Positions 27,710 through 35,368 of a stretch of 64,000 nucleotides of DNA are shown one piece after another (positions within the stretch are counted from its first letter, which is position 1; each line of letters begins with the position of its first letter). The notes beneath the pieces were generated by a model, which saw nothing but the letters and a program-made list of their open reading frames with translations, was not told where the DNA came from and ran no database searches. The stretch is from the NCBI RefSeq assembly GCF_028683095.1, contig NZ_JAJUBC010000011.1, positions 62,001 to 126,000 on the forward strand, in the 5' to 3' direction. The position numbers were made by a program, and so were the translations under genes. This stretch comes from Enterovibrio gelatinilyticus. Its GTDB lineage: Bacteria > Pseudomonadota > Gammaproteobacteria > Enterobacterales > Vibrionaceae.

Positions 27710-28132
27710 CTACGCCCACTTCACCGACTCAGGCAGCGTCTGCTCTAATCCATACAAGTGACGAATCAACTGCGCTTCATGGGTGGTTTCATGTTCCAAC
27801 AAATACATGAGTAAACTTTCTCGTTCCGGCGTCCATTCACCAACTTGTGATAACGCACTTTCAAACGCTGCTTCCGAAGACACCAATGCTGCTTGCACAT
27901 CACCCCAATTTTCGGTGGATGATAACGAACAGGTAAATCCCGCCCAATCCCCCACTGACAATGCGTTTGCATAACTTTCGCGTGCGCCGACAATACACCA
28001 CATATGCTCACCCACCGTCTTGTTTTTCGACACCTCAAGGTGCGAGTTAAACAATGCAGGGTCGAGTGTTTCTACAATGTCATTAAGTGATTGAAAGCGC
28101 TCTCGAAGATGTTGCAAAACCATGTCTCTCAT
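27710..28132 (-). CDS. DinB-like four-helix protein
   Basis: A 140-residue helical protein of the DinB/YfiT superfamily, which often binds a divalent metal through three His residues. Candidate ligands are His43 (NKTVGEHMWCIVG) and the pair in LLEHETTHEAQLIRHLYG; the HExxHEAQLIRH spacing is typical. Related proteins are thiol-dependent S-transferases or of unknown function. It lies downstream of, and on the same strand as, the three-gene YciI operon but 155 bases away, so it may be separate. Confidence 0.8.
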   Translation of the reverse strand: MRDMVLQHLRERFQSLNDIVETLDPALFNSHLEVSKNKTVGEHMWCIVGARESYANALSVGDWAGFTCSLSSTENWGDVQAALVSSEAAFESALSQVGEWTPERESLLMYLLEHETTHEAQLIRHLYGLEQTLPESVKWA

Positions 28133-28287
28133 TGTCTTTCCTTGAGGTCAACTAACCAAAACCACCACCAATCATAAAGGCTGAATCGCCAGATAGAACA
28201 AGAATATTACGAGAGTGCACCGGACTTCGACGAAACTCTCACCTCAATTCCGTCACCGGTGTACACGGTCGCCCTTGTGCATTCCCG

Positions 28288-28578
28288 CTAGATGGTCACA
28301 GGTTCGTCAAATGCTTTGCCCCACAGTTTTAGCGTATAACGTCTATATGCAGGTACGTAGTAAGGGTCGCTTTCAATGATAGCCTTAGCACGATCAAAGC
28401 TCTCGACTTCCATGATCCAGAGACCACCGACGAACACGCCTCCCTCTTCATCTTTCAAACCGCCACCCACCAAGATTTCCGATTGGTTAGCTTTCAGAAA
28501 ATCCAGATGGGCTTGCCCATGCTGCTTACGGTGCGCAAGCATCTCGGGTGTATCGGTGAATACTGCGACAATTCTCAT
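28288..28578 (-). CDS. YciI family protein
   Basis: Starts at the ATG at 28578 with SD AAGGAG. The 96-residue protein has the YciI/alpha-beta barrel pattern: MRIVAVFTDTPEMLAHRKQHGQAHLDFLKAN, GGGLKDEEGGVFVGGLWIMEVESFDRAKAIIESDPYYVPAYRRYTLKLWG. The conserved His and Asp in HGQAHLDFL and DPYY are the putative active-site residues of the family. It follows the ABM gene by 10 bases and is the third gene of an operon of three small dimeric alpha+beta-barrel proteins. Confidence 0.87.
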   Translation of the reverse strand: MRIVAVFTDTPEMLAHRKQHGQAHLDFLKANQSEILVGGGLKDEEGGVFVGGLWIMEVESFDRAKAIIESDPYYVPAYRRYTLKLWGKAFDEPVTI

Positions 28579-28588
28579 GCATCTCTCC

Positions 28589-28915
28589 TTAGTGGGTGTC
28601 GGTGTTCGGCGTTTTTCCCATGCCATAATCTCTCACCACATCCGCAACCCGAATTCGGTAATCACGAAACAATCGATCCTTCCCTTCTTGCTGCGCAATT
28701 TGGTGCTGTAAATGCTCGCGCCACTGCGAAATTGCCGCTTCCGTCTCCCAGAAAGAAAGCGACAATATCCGTCCTTCCTTGGTCATGGATTGAAAGCGCT
28801 CGATAGAGATAAACCCTTCCACTGCCTCCAGCGACTCTCGTAGCGATGCCGCCATATCAAGATACGCATTTTTGTGTTCGGGATAAGGTTCAACTTCAAA
28901 AATTACCGCAATCAT
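28589..28915 (-). CDS. Antibiotic biosynthesis monooxygenase (ABM) domain protein
   Basis: A 108-residue protein with the ABM fold: [73 protein letters not shown], then [13 protein letters not shown]. Members include cofactor-free monooxygenases and heme-degrading enzymes. The conserved [13 protein letters not shown] motif is present. Its ATG overlaps the NIPSNAP stop codon by four bases, so it is coupled to that gene. Confidence 0.87.
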   Translation of the reverse strand: MIAVIFEVEPYPEHKNAYLDMAASLRESLEAVEGFISIERFQSMTKEGRILSLSFWETEAAISQWREHLQHQIAQQEGKDRLFRDYRIRVADVVRDYGMGKTPNTDTH

Positions 28916-29250
28916 TTTTTAACCCTCGCATCTTGTTTGTAGGTCGCTTCCACAACCCGAATAAACGATCGTTTCTCTGAGACGATAAAACGCTCTTTAT
29001 TGGCAAACAGAAAATTCCGCTTACCCGCTTGGTCTGAACGTAATCGCTCTCGGTAAGCTTCGTACTCGGCAAGGCTAGAAAAAGTGATCAGCCCAAAAGC
29101 CACATCATTTGTCCCCTCGTGAGGTAAAAAGTAACCCAACAAGTCGCCACCACACTGTGGAATAATCTTGCCCCAATTCTTGGCGTACTTTTCAAACTGA
29201 CTCAGCTTGAAAGGGTCAATTTTGTATTCAATCAAGCACGTAATCTTCAT
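28912..29250 (-). CDS. NIPSNAP family protein
   Basis: Starts at the ATG at 29250. The 112-residue product has the NIPSNAP pattern: [26 protein letters not shown], then [40 protein letters not shown], ending with [10 protein letters not shown]. The fold is again a dimeric alpha+beta barrel. It is the first gene of the three-gene operon and is divergent from the ArsR-type regulator at 29399, with a 148-base shared promoter region. Confidence 0.87.
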   Translation of the reverse strand: MKITCLIEYKIDPFKLSQFEKYAKNWGKIIPQCGGDLLGYFLPHEGTNDVAFGLITFSSLAEYEAYRERLRSDQAGKRNFLFANKERFIVSEKRSFIRVVEATYKQDARVKK

Positions 29251-29398
29251 CACTGACGTTCCTCTGCAATCCATTGAGCCACCAGCCTAACGCGGCAAAT
29301 TGGCGCATGCTTCGACCACGGTCGAAGTAAACTGGGCTTTCTGTTGCTACCCTTCTTTCATGACATCCCTTAAGCGCAAACGCACTCGGACGCGAATC

Positions 29399-30097
29399 AT
29401 GGAACCCAACATCACACACATCGCCTCGCTGATTGCAGATGACGCCCGGTCAAAAATGTTGATTGCCCTGCTTGGCGGCAAGGCATTAACCGCGACCGAG
29501 CTTGCGCTAGAAGCGAATATTACGCCGCAGACTGCCAGCAGCCATTTGGCAAAATTAGTGGTGGGGGATTTATTGGTCGTAAGAAAACAAGGTCGGCATA
29601 AATATTTCCAGCTGGCAAACTATCAAGTCGCTGAGTTACTAGAACAACTAATGAACATCACTGTGCCACTCACCATGGTGCCAACAGGCCCAAACGACCC
29701 GAGTCTTCGTCATGCTCGAGTCTGCTATGACCATCTTGCCGGAGAAGTCGCGGTCCGTCTTTACGATGCCCTCGTGGCGCAAGACCTCATTGTCGATGCC
29801 CATATTGAGGCCACGCTCACTGAGCAAGGAAGGCAGTTTTTTCAATCACTCGGTGCCGATATCGTCGAGCTTGAAAAACAAAAGCGGCCCTTGTGCAAAG
29901 CCTGTATAGATTGGAGTGAACGACGAACGCATTTGGCAGGTAGTCTAGGGAAATGGTTATTGAATGACGCATTGGACAAAGATTGGTTAGTGCGGATACC
30001 CGACTCAAGAGTCGTCACACTAACACCTTCGGGCATTAGGGCGTTCTCCAAAATCTACAATATCCAATTGAGTGTTGTACCTTGCAAGACAGGCTGA
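29399..30097 (+). CDS. ArsR-type winged-helix regulator with a C-terminal extension
   Basis: The ATG at 29399 starts MEPNITHIASLIADDARSKMLIALLGGKALTATELA, followed by the recognition helix region ITPQTASSHLAKLVVGDLLVVRKQGRHKYFQLAN (residues about 8-80), a standard ArsR winged helix. The remaining 150 residues include CYDHLAGEVAVRLYDALV and CKACIDWSERRTHLAGSLG, with a Cys pair that could bind metal or sense thiol oxidation. This two-part architecture occurs in ArsR proteins next to small monooxygenase-like genes. It is divergent from the NIPSNAP-ABM-YciI operon and probably represses it. The ligand is unknown. Confidence 0.88.
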   Translation: MEPNITHIASLIADDARSKMLIALLGGKALTATELALEANITPQTASSHLAKLVVGDLLVVRKQGRHKYFQLANYQVAELLEQLMNITVPLTMVPTGPNDPSLRHARVCYDHLAGEVAVRLYDALVAQDLIVDAHIEATLTEQGRQFFQSLGADIVELEKQKRPLCKACIDWSERRTHLAGSLGKWLLNDALDKDWLVRIPDSRVVTLTPSGIRAFSKIYNIQLSVVPCKTG

Positions 30098-30229
30098 ACA
30101 TCACTTCGTTTATTAAGGAACTCTTCACCGTGCATGACAGTTACTGTATGTCGCAATCACGTTGTTTCGTATAACAAATAGTTAACCTAACGCATTGACA
30201 TCTCATCTACTCCATATAAATATGATTGC

Positions 30230-30345
30230 ATGAAAATCAATCATAGAACGCCACGAGTACGAATTATCATCATTCCATAGGAATGGTGGGATGCTTGGCG
30301 CACGGTATATTTTACGAACCCACCTTCTCATCGAGGTGGGTTTTG
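30230..30345 (+). promoter_or_regulatory. Attenuator-like leader with a rho-independent terminator
   Basis: Three mutually exclusive pairings can be drawn. CATTCC (30271-30276) pairs with GGAATG (30280-30285). GGTGGG (30285-30290) pairs with CCCACC (30319-30324). The same CCCACC pairs with GGTGGG (30335-30340), which is followed by TTTT as a terminator. An open frame from ATG 30230 encodes 16 residues with four consecutive Ile codons and ends at a TAG inside the first hairpin. Beyond the TAG the same frame reads Glu-Trp-Trp-Asp-Ala-Trp-Arg-Thr. No Shine-Dalgarno site is seen before the ATG. The kinase-like gene starts 43 bases after the T run. Confidence 0.5.
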
Positions 30346-30387
30346 TGTATCTGCCTCATGGGAATCATTTCACGTTAAGGAGATAAC

Positions 30388-30873
30388 ATGAGCAAAGCAC
30401 TCTCTTCAGCAACGGGCATTCCACTACATCCCCTTGATGCCATCGTATACAAGAAAAACGGTGAGTTTGTAGAACGCCAAATCTTTGATGAAGCGCATGA
30501 AAGCATAATCTCTTCAGATCAGTGGATAATCGATGGGCTTGGTCCGTTAGACTCCTTTAACAAGCGCTTAGAAGCCGCAGACACCTTGATCTATATTGAT
30601 CTCCCTTACCCAACCAGCTATTGGTTTGTCACTAAGCGTCTTCTTAAAGGGCTGTTCGTGAAACCCGAAGGTTGGCCTGATGGGAGTTCAGTGCTTAAAG
30701 GTTCATTAGGCAGCTATAAGTTTCTTAAGCTCTCCCCTAAATTTTGGAATGATGATTTCACCTCTCGACTGGATAGCTTATCGAGCCATAAAACCGTGCA
30801 TATCATTCGAACTGCTTCAGCGCTAAACGCCTTTGTTGCGGAACTCAAAAAGCCCCAAGCAATCCATAGCTAG
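30388..30873 (+). CDS. Adenylate-kinase-like/topology modulation protein lacking its P-loop
   Basis: A 161-residue protein with SD AAGGAG before the ATG. It matches the FlaR/topology-modulation type of small P-loop kinase from the second helix onward: SKALSSATGIPLHPLDAIVYKK, WIIDGLGPLDSFNKRLEAADTLIYIDLPYP, then TKRLLKGLF. In relatives a GxxGSGKST loop directly precedes this point. Here an in-frame TAA lies four codons upstream, so the nucleotide-binding loop is missing. The earlier frame at 30230 encodes a stretch ending Arg-Ile-Ile-Ile-Ile-Pro that looks like the strand leading into a P-loop. The gene may be a decayed kinase or a repurposed domain. Phosphotransfer activity is unlikely. Confidence 0.65.
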   Translation: MSKALSSATGIPLHPLDAIVYKKNGEFVERQIFDEAHESIISSDQWIIDGLGPLDSFNKRLEAADTLIYIDLPYPTSYWFVTKRLLKGLFVKPEGWPDGSSVLKGSLGSYKFLKLSPKFWNDDFTSRLDSLSSHKTVHIIRTASALNAFVAELKKPQAIHS

Positions 30874-30891
30874 ATCCCCCTAGTTCACAAA

Positions 30892-30923
30892 CAAAAAATC
30901 AGCCCACATGGGCTGATTTTTTT
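30892..30923. terminator. Shared terminator between convergent genes
   Basis: AAAAAATCAGCCCA-CAT-GGGCTGATTTTTTT is a near-perfect stem with A and T runs at both ends. It serves the kinase-like gene (+) and the TRAP operon (-). Confidence 0.9.
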
Positions 30924-30958
30924 AGCAATCAATGAATGTCAGGAGGTTAGAAGCTCCG

Positions 30959-32050
30959 CTACATCAAGTCAGCTTTATCCGCGTCAGCAATTTGCTTCTG
31001 CGCTTTGCCTGATTCCACCTGAAGCAAATCAAACCACTTCTTGCCGTCTTCTACGTTCTCTTGGAACCATGTATAAACAGGCGCTGCAGATTCTTGAAAC
31101 TTGGCTTTTTCAGCAGGAGTCGGAACATACAAAGTACCGCCAGATTTCTTGAATGCTTCATACGCAGCAATAGATTTACGCTTCGGTGAGGCAAACGTCG
31201 CTTGTTGCAGTGCGCGGAAACCATCAACAATCACTTTGCGCAATTCCACTGGCATATCCAAGAAAGCTTCATTGTTCATGTACCACAGTGCTGACATGTA
31301 TGCATGACCATCCAACGTGACATATTTCAGCCCTGCTTCTGGGAACTTCATACCCATGATGTCAGTGATACCGTTTTTCGACCCTTCAACCACACCCGTC
31401 TGGAATGACGTGTAAAGCTCAGGCCACGGGATTGGGGTTGGGCTCGCGCCGAGTGCTTTCACTAGCTCTTGTGGCAAATCAGCCACCACGGTGCGGATCT
31501 TCAACCCTTCCAAATCACTGGGTTGCTTCACGGTACGTTTGGTGTTGGCAAAGTTGCGCCAACCGCCCGTATTACCGATCGCCATGAGGCGAAGTTTGTC
31601 ATCGGTATCTGCGAGAATCGCTTTACGCAGCTCACGCACAAAATCACCTTGGAACACCGCTTCTGCCGTGCGGTCATCAGGAAGTACATAAGGCAAATCC
31701 AGCACCTGAATGTACGGGAACATGTTGGCTGCACCGCCAGAGGTAGAAATGTAAACGTCGACAGAACCGTCTTCAACCGCTTGGATACATTCAGTACCGT
31801 TGCCACACAGTTGCGTACCAATGTACAAATCGACCTTAATTTTGCCGTTAGAGTGAGCCTCTACAAAGTCTTTGAAAACAACTAAACCATCGTAGTCTTC
31901 GTCGTTTTCATTGGAATTCGCCACAGCACGAAGGTTAAAGTCTGCCGCCATTGCGGGAACAGACAACGCTGCGGTAGTCATGAGTCCCGCCAACAGTGCC
32001 AGTGCACTTCCCTTAAATGCTTTACGCACCTGATTTACTGTTTTATTCAT
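30959..32050 (-). CDS. dctP: TRAP transporter solute-binding protein (DctP family)
   Basis: The periplasmic receptor of a sodium-driven TRAP importer. The 363-residue protein has a long signal peptide ending VPAMA, then FNLRAVANSNENDEDYDGLVVFKDFVEAHSNGKIKVDLYIGTQLCG, VEDGSVDVYISTSGGAANMFPYIQVLDLPYVLPD, and the conserved ligand Arg region LKIRTVVADLPQELVKALGASPTPIPWPELYTSFQTGVVEGSKNG. The conserved Arg in LKIRT usually grips an acidic group of the ligand, such as a carboxylate; a sulfonate is possible. It is the last gene of the six-gene minus-strand operon that begins with the SsuD-like monooxygenase. Confidence 0.95.
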   Translation of the reverse strand: MNKTVNQVRKAFKGSALALLAGLMTTAALSVPAMAADFNLRAVANSNENDEDYDGLVVFKDFVEAHSNGKIKVDLYIGTQLCGNGTECIQAVEDGSVDVYISTSGGAANMFPYIQVLDLPYVLPDDRTAEAVFQGDFVRELRKAILADTDDKLRLMAIGNTGGWRNFANTKRTVKQPSDLEGLKIRTVVADLPQELVKALGASPTPIPWPELYTSFQTGVVEGSKNGITDIMGMKFPEAGLKYVTLDGHAYMSALWYMNNEAFLDMPVELRKVIVDGFRALQQATFASPKRKSIAAYEAFKKSGGTLYVPTPAEKAKFQESAAPVYTWFQENVEDGKKWFDLLQVESGKAQKQIADADKADLM

Positions 32051-32139
32051 ACTTCACCTTTCACTTCCGTGATCCTCAGCTTTCGCTGCACTTGTTAAGG
32101 TAAGAACTCACGTTCTCGCTGGTTAATGTCCCTCTGTCA

Positions 32140-33426
32140 CTACGCCAAACCCAACCAACGTGGGATTGTCATAGAGATAGACGGGAAAAACGTAATGAGG
32201 AAAATCACTGCCACTTCAACCGCTAGGAACGGCAATATGGCGCGTGACAATGTTTCAACTTTCACACCCGAAACACTCGATGCCACAAACAGCACTAAGC
32301 CCATAGGAGGCGTCGCCAAGCCCACCGTGAGGTTCACACTCATGATGATGGCGAAATGTACAGGATCGATGCCCAAGCTAATAAATACTGGAGAGAGAAT
32401 TGGCCCCAAAATGATGATGGCTGGCCCTGCATCGAGGAACATTCCGACAATGAACAACAGAATGTTGATAAGAAATAGGAGTATCAGCGGGTTCTCACTG
32501 ATGGTGAGCGTCCACGCGGCCATTTCTTCTGCCGCATGAGAAAGCGACACCACGGTTTTGAACGCCAGTGCCGCGCCCACCAGCAGTAAAATCACCGCCG
32601 ACGATTTCGCACTGTTGGTGAAAATCTCAGGAATGTCCTTCAGTGAAATAGTTCGCAGCACGAACATGCCAACCACTAAGGTATAAAGCACTGCCACTGC
32701 TGAGGCTTCTGTTGGTGTAAAGATACCGCCCAGAATACCGCCCAGAATGATCACGGGGGTCAGCAACGGCCAGAACGCTGATTTCGTTGCACTACCGCGT
32801 TGTCGCCACGTCGCTTTTTCACTGGCAATGGGTAAATTCTGACGCTTTGCCATCGCCGCGATAAGCAGCATCAAGCCTAGGCCAATCATCAAGCCTGGAA
32901 TCACGCCCGCTGCAAACAGGGCTGCAACGGAAATTTCCATGGTGTAAGCGTAAATAATCATGATGCCGGACGGCGGAATAATCGGACCGATCACAGACGA
33001 CGCCGCGGTCACCGCTGCTGCAAATTTTCGCGAGTAACCGTTCTTTTCCATCGCGGGGATCATCATTGAACCAATTGCAGAGGTATCTGCAACCGCGGAG
33101 CCCGATAAGCCCGCAAACAGCATGCTCGACATGACATTCACGTGCGCAAGGCCACCACGTACGTGTCCAATAAACGATTGGGAAAAATTCACCAAGCTTA
33201 ATGTGATTCCGCCACGATTCATTACTTCACCGGCGAGCATGAAGAAAGGAATGGCCATTAGCGGGAAAGAATCTATACCGTTGTAAATATTGCGGAAAAG
33301 CAAGGGGATATCACGATCCATACCTTCGACGTAAAGCATGATACCCGGTGCTGCCAACAGGGCGAAAAATACGGGCATGCCGATAAGCAGCAACACCAAA
33401 AATAGGGGTAAAAAGAAAATCAACAT
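32140..33426 (-). CDS. dctM: TRAP transporter large permease (DctM family)
   Basis: A 428-residue inner-membrane protein with about a dozen hydrophobic helices, the normal size. Landmarks are PLFLVLLLIGMPVFFALLAAPG, LMAIPFFMLAGEVMNRGGI, SAVADTSAIGSMMIPAMEKNGYSRKFAAAVTAASSVIGPIIPPSGIMIIYA and the C-terminal VNLTVGLATPPMGLVLFVASSVSGV. These contain the sodium and substrate path residues of the family. It lies 42 bases after the small subunit gene and 89 bases before the binding-protein gene. Confidence 0.96.
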   Translation of the reverse strand: MLIFFLPLFLVLLLIGMPVFFALLAAPGIMLYVEGMDRDIPLLFRNIYNGIDSFPLMAIPFFMLAGEVMNRGGITLSLVNFSQSFIGHVRGGLAHVNVMSSMLFAGLSGSAVADTSAIGSMMIPAMEKNGYSRKFAAAVTAASSVIGPIIPPSGIMIIYAYTMEISVAALFAAGVIPGLMIGLGLMLLIAAMAKRQNLPIASEKATWRQRGSATKSAFWPLLTPVIILGGILGGIFTPTEASAVAVLYTLVVGMFVLRTISLKDIPEIFTNSAKSSAVILLLVGAALAFKTVVSLSHAAEEMAAWTLTISENPLILLFLINILLFIVGMFLDAGPAIIILGPILSPVFISLGIDPVHFAIIMSVNLTVGLATPPMGLVLFVASSVSGVKVETLSRAILPFLAVEVAVIFLITFFPSISMTIPRWLGLA

Positions 33427-33468
33427 TTACAACCACATCCTTATGTCAGTCATTCTTTTTGCTCATCC

Positions 33469-33993
33469 TTATTCTGCAGACGCAGTTTGAGGCGTCTCTT
33501 TTCGCTCAAGAAACGTTTTAAGAAACAATTCGATATTGGCAAGCAACATGGTGCCAAAGCACACAGGCATAGCGAGATAGATCCAAGCGCGCTTTAAGGG
33601 GAAAGAGGCTGCACGCGTACGAAAGCCACGATCAAAGAATTCAATGGCGACCACAAACAACTGCACGAGCACTGCAAAGGCCAACACCAACAAAATGATT
33701 TTGATGATACGTGCCACAGAGAAGGGCACGTAGTTATAGAGCATGTCGATGGAGACAAACATGCCTTTGCGGTAGGCATTGCCTGCGACCAGCGCCATCA
33801 TCCAGATCATCAACGCACGAGCCACTTCTTCCGGCCAAGGTAGCGCGGAATTGAACACGTAACGGCACACCACTTGTAGCAAGATACTGGCGACCATCAA
33901 TGCCACTAACACCCATGCTACCGATGCACCAATTTTGCCTATGCGGTCATTAACGTTTTCAAGTACCGCAAGTGTTGACCCCAAAACTGCCAT
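33469..33993 (-). CDS. dctQ: TRAP transporter small permease (DctQ family)
   Basis: A 174-residue membrane protein with four helices. It shows the DctQ features VLVALMVASILLQVVCRYVFNSALPWPEEVARALMIWMMALVAGNAYRKGMFVSIDML, where the RYVFNSALPWPEE motif is diagnostic. Its ATG shares one base with the stop codon of the flavin reductase gene (TAATG), which ties the transporter to the oxidoreductase genes by translational coupling. Confidence 0.95.
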   Translation of the reverse strand: MAVLGSTLAVLENVNDRIGKIGASVAWVLVALMVASILLQVVCRYVFNSALPWPEEVARALMIWMMALVAGNAYRKGMFVSIDMLYNYVPFSVARIIKIILLVLAFAVLVQLFVVAIEFFDRGFRTRAASFPLKRAWIYLAMPVCFGTMLLANIELFLKTFLERKETPQTASAE

Positions 33994-34469
33994 TAGGCGA
34001 CTTCTCCCACCCGTCCAAATCTGCTGCGTTCAAACACTAAGCCGACACTTTCCTGCTGTGAGCTAAACTCGGTCACTTTTCCCAACAAAATGTCGTGGTC
34101 ACCTGCAGCAATCACACCGTTTAAGTCACAGTCGAACCATGCCACAGCACCTTCAATAATCGCGCGACCACTTGGCGCACGTTCGATGGGGACGCCATTG
34201 AAACGTTCTTCGTGACTATCGCGGCAGAATTTCATGGCTAGCTCTGAATGCTCCACCGCCAACACACTGACGGTGTAACCACCCGACTTCAGTATAGGTT
34301 CCTTGGCTGACGAGGTTCGATTGATGCTCCACAGCACAATAGCTGGGTCTAGCGATACAGAATTGAACGACGAACAGGTCAAGCCAAAATCGGTATCATC
34401 ATGGCGTGCAGTAATCACAGTCACACCCGTTGCAAAACATGAGAGTGCATTTCGTAGTTCGCGGCTCAT
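33993..34469 (-). CDS. Flavin reductase family protein (FMN reductase partner)
   Basis: Starts at the ATG at 34469 with a strong SD (GGAGGTGG). The 158-residue protein has the flavin reductase domain pattern: MSRELRNALSCFATGVTVITARH, GLTCSSFNSVSLDPAIVLWSINRTSSA, FCRDSHEERFNGV, AVAWFDCDLNGVIAAGDHDILLGKVTEF. It would reduce FMN with NAD(P)H and hand it to a two-component monooxygenase, here most likely the SsuD-like enzyme two genes upstream. The ATG overlaps the aldo/keto reductase stop by four bases, and its own stop overlaps dctQ. In the Smo sulfoquinovose clusters the equivalent is SmoA. Confidence 0.93.
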   Translation of the reverse strand: MSRELRNALSCFATGVTVITARHDDTDFGLTCSSFNSVSLDPAIVLWSINRTSSAKEPILKSGGYTVSVLAVEHSELAMKFCRDSHEERFNGVPIERAPSGRAIIEGAVAWFDCDLNGVIAAGDHDILLGKVTEFSSQQESVGLVFERSRFGRVGEVA

Positions 34470-35368
34470 GCCACCTCCTCCCCGGCAGCTGCCGTCCACA
34501 TTTCAAACCATGTTTCTCTATCAATCGTCACTTTCAAAGCATCACTCGCGCTACGAATACGTGACAAGTTATTGGTGCCAAGCACGGGCAAAATACCGGC
34601 AGGGTGAGCAAGCAACCATGCCGTCGCGACAGCATCAATACCGACACCAAATCGCTCCGCTTCACGCTCTAGAATCGGTTTCACGCACAAAGCCGCTTCT
34701 CCATTTCCAAAGAGTTCTCCACCCGCAAGCGGTGACCACGCCATGGGCGATACACCGTATTGCTGCATGAACGCCAAAGTGCCATCGGTGAAGCTGTCGC
34801 GTGTAAGCAAATTCATTTCGATCTGATTCGTGACGAGGGGATGAGACATGCCTGATTGCAGCAAATCCCAATCCCAGCGTTGGAAATTCGACACGCCCAC
34901 CGCTTTCACCAACCCTTCGTTCACCAATGCATCTAGCGCCTGCCCTGTTTCATGGTGATCCATGAACGGGTCTGGTCGATGTATCAACAGAAGGTCCAGA
35001 TGATCGGTATGAAGGTTTTTCAACGACTGCGTCACTGATTGGCGAATGTGCGCGGCAGACGTGTCATAGTGTTTCACGCGACGATCTGGGTAGTTGTCCG
35101 ATAGCAACATGATGTCGCATTTACTCACTAACTGAATTTGATCGCGAAGCGAAGGGGTCGCCGCCAATGTTTGCCCAAACACGGCTTCACACGAGTAATC
35201 ACCGTAAATGTCAGCATGATCGAATGTCGTGATACCTTGTTCTAAGCAAGCATCCACTTTGGCGCGGACATGCGCTTCTGACGTGTCACTGTCATCCGAT
35301 AAACGCCATGCGCCATAAACAATACGGCTAAATGCCGACAGGCTTGGGTGAAGTTCGCTGTATATCAT
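34466..35368 (-). CDS. Aldo/keto reductase (YdhF/SmoB-like)
   Basis: A 300-residue NAD(P)H-dependent TIM-barrel reductase. The catalytic tetrad is visible: Asp and Tyr in FDHADIYGDY, Lys in QLVSKCDI and His in LLIHRPDPFMD. The cofactor end reads LPVLGTNNLSRIRSASDA. The NLHTDHLDLLLIHRPDP and VGVSNFQRWDWDLL segments resemble the E. coli YdhF group. It overlaps both neighbours (four bases each way), so it is made together with the monooxygenase and flavin reductase. In Smo clusters a reductase of this superfamily (SmoB) reduces the sugar aldehyde released by desulfonation. A similar role is inferred here. Confidence 0.93.
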   Translation of the reverse strand: MIYSELHPSLSAFSRIVYGAWRLSDDSDTSEAHVRAKVDACLEQGITTFDHADIYGDYSCEAVFGQTLAATPSLRDQIQLVSKCDIMLLSDNYPDRRVKHYDTSAAHIRQSVTQSLKNLHTDHLDLLLIHRPDPFMDHHETGQALDALVNEGLVKAVGVSNFQRWDWDLLQSGMSHPLVTNQIEMNLLTRDSFTDGTLAFMQQYGVSPMAWSPLAGGELFGNGEAALCVKPILEREAERFGVGIDAVATAWLLAHPAGILPVLGTNNLSRIRSASDALKVTIDRETWFEMWTAAAGEEVA

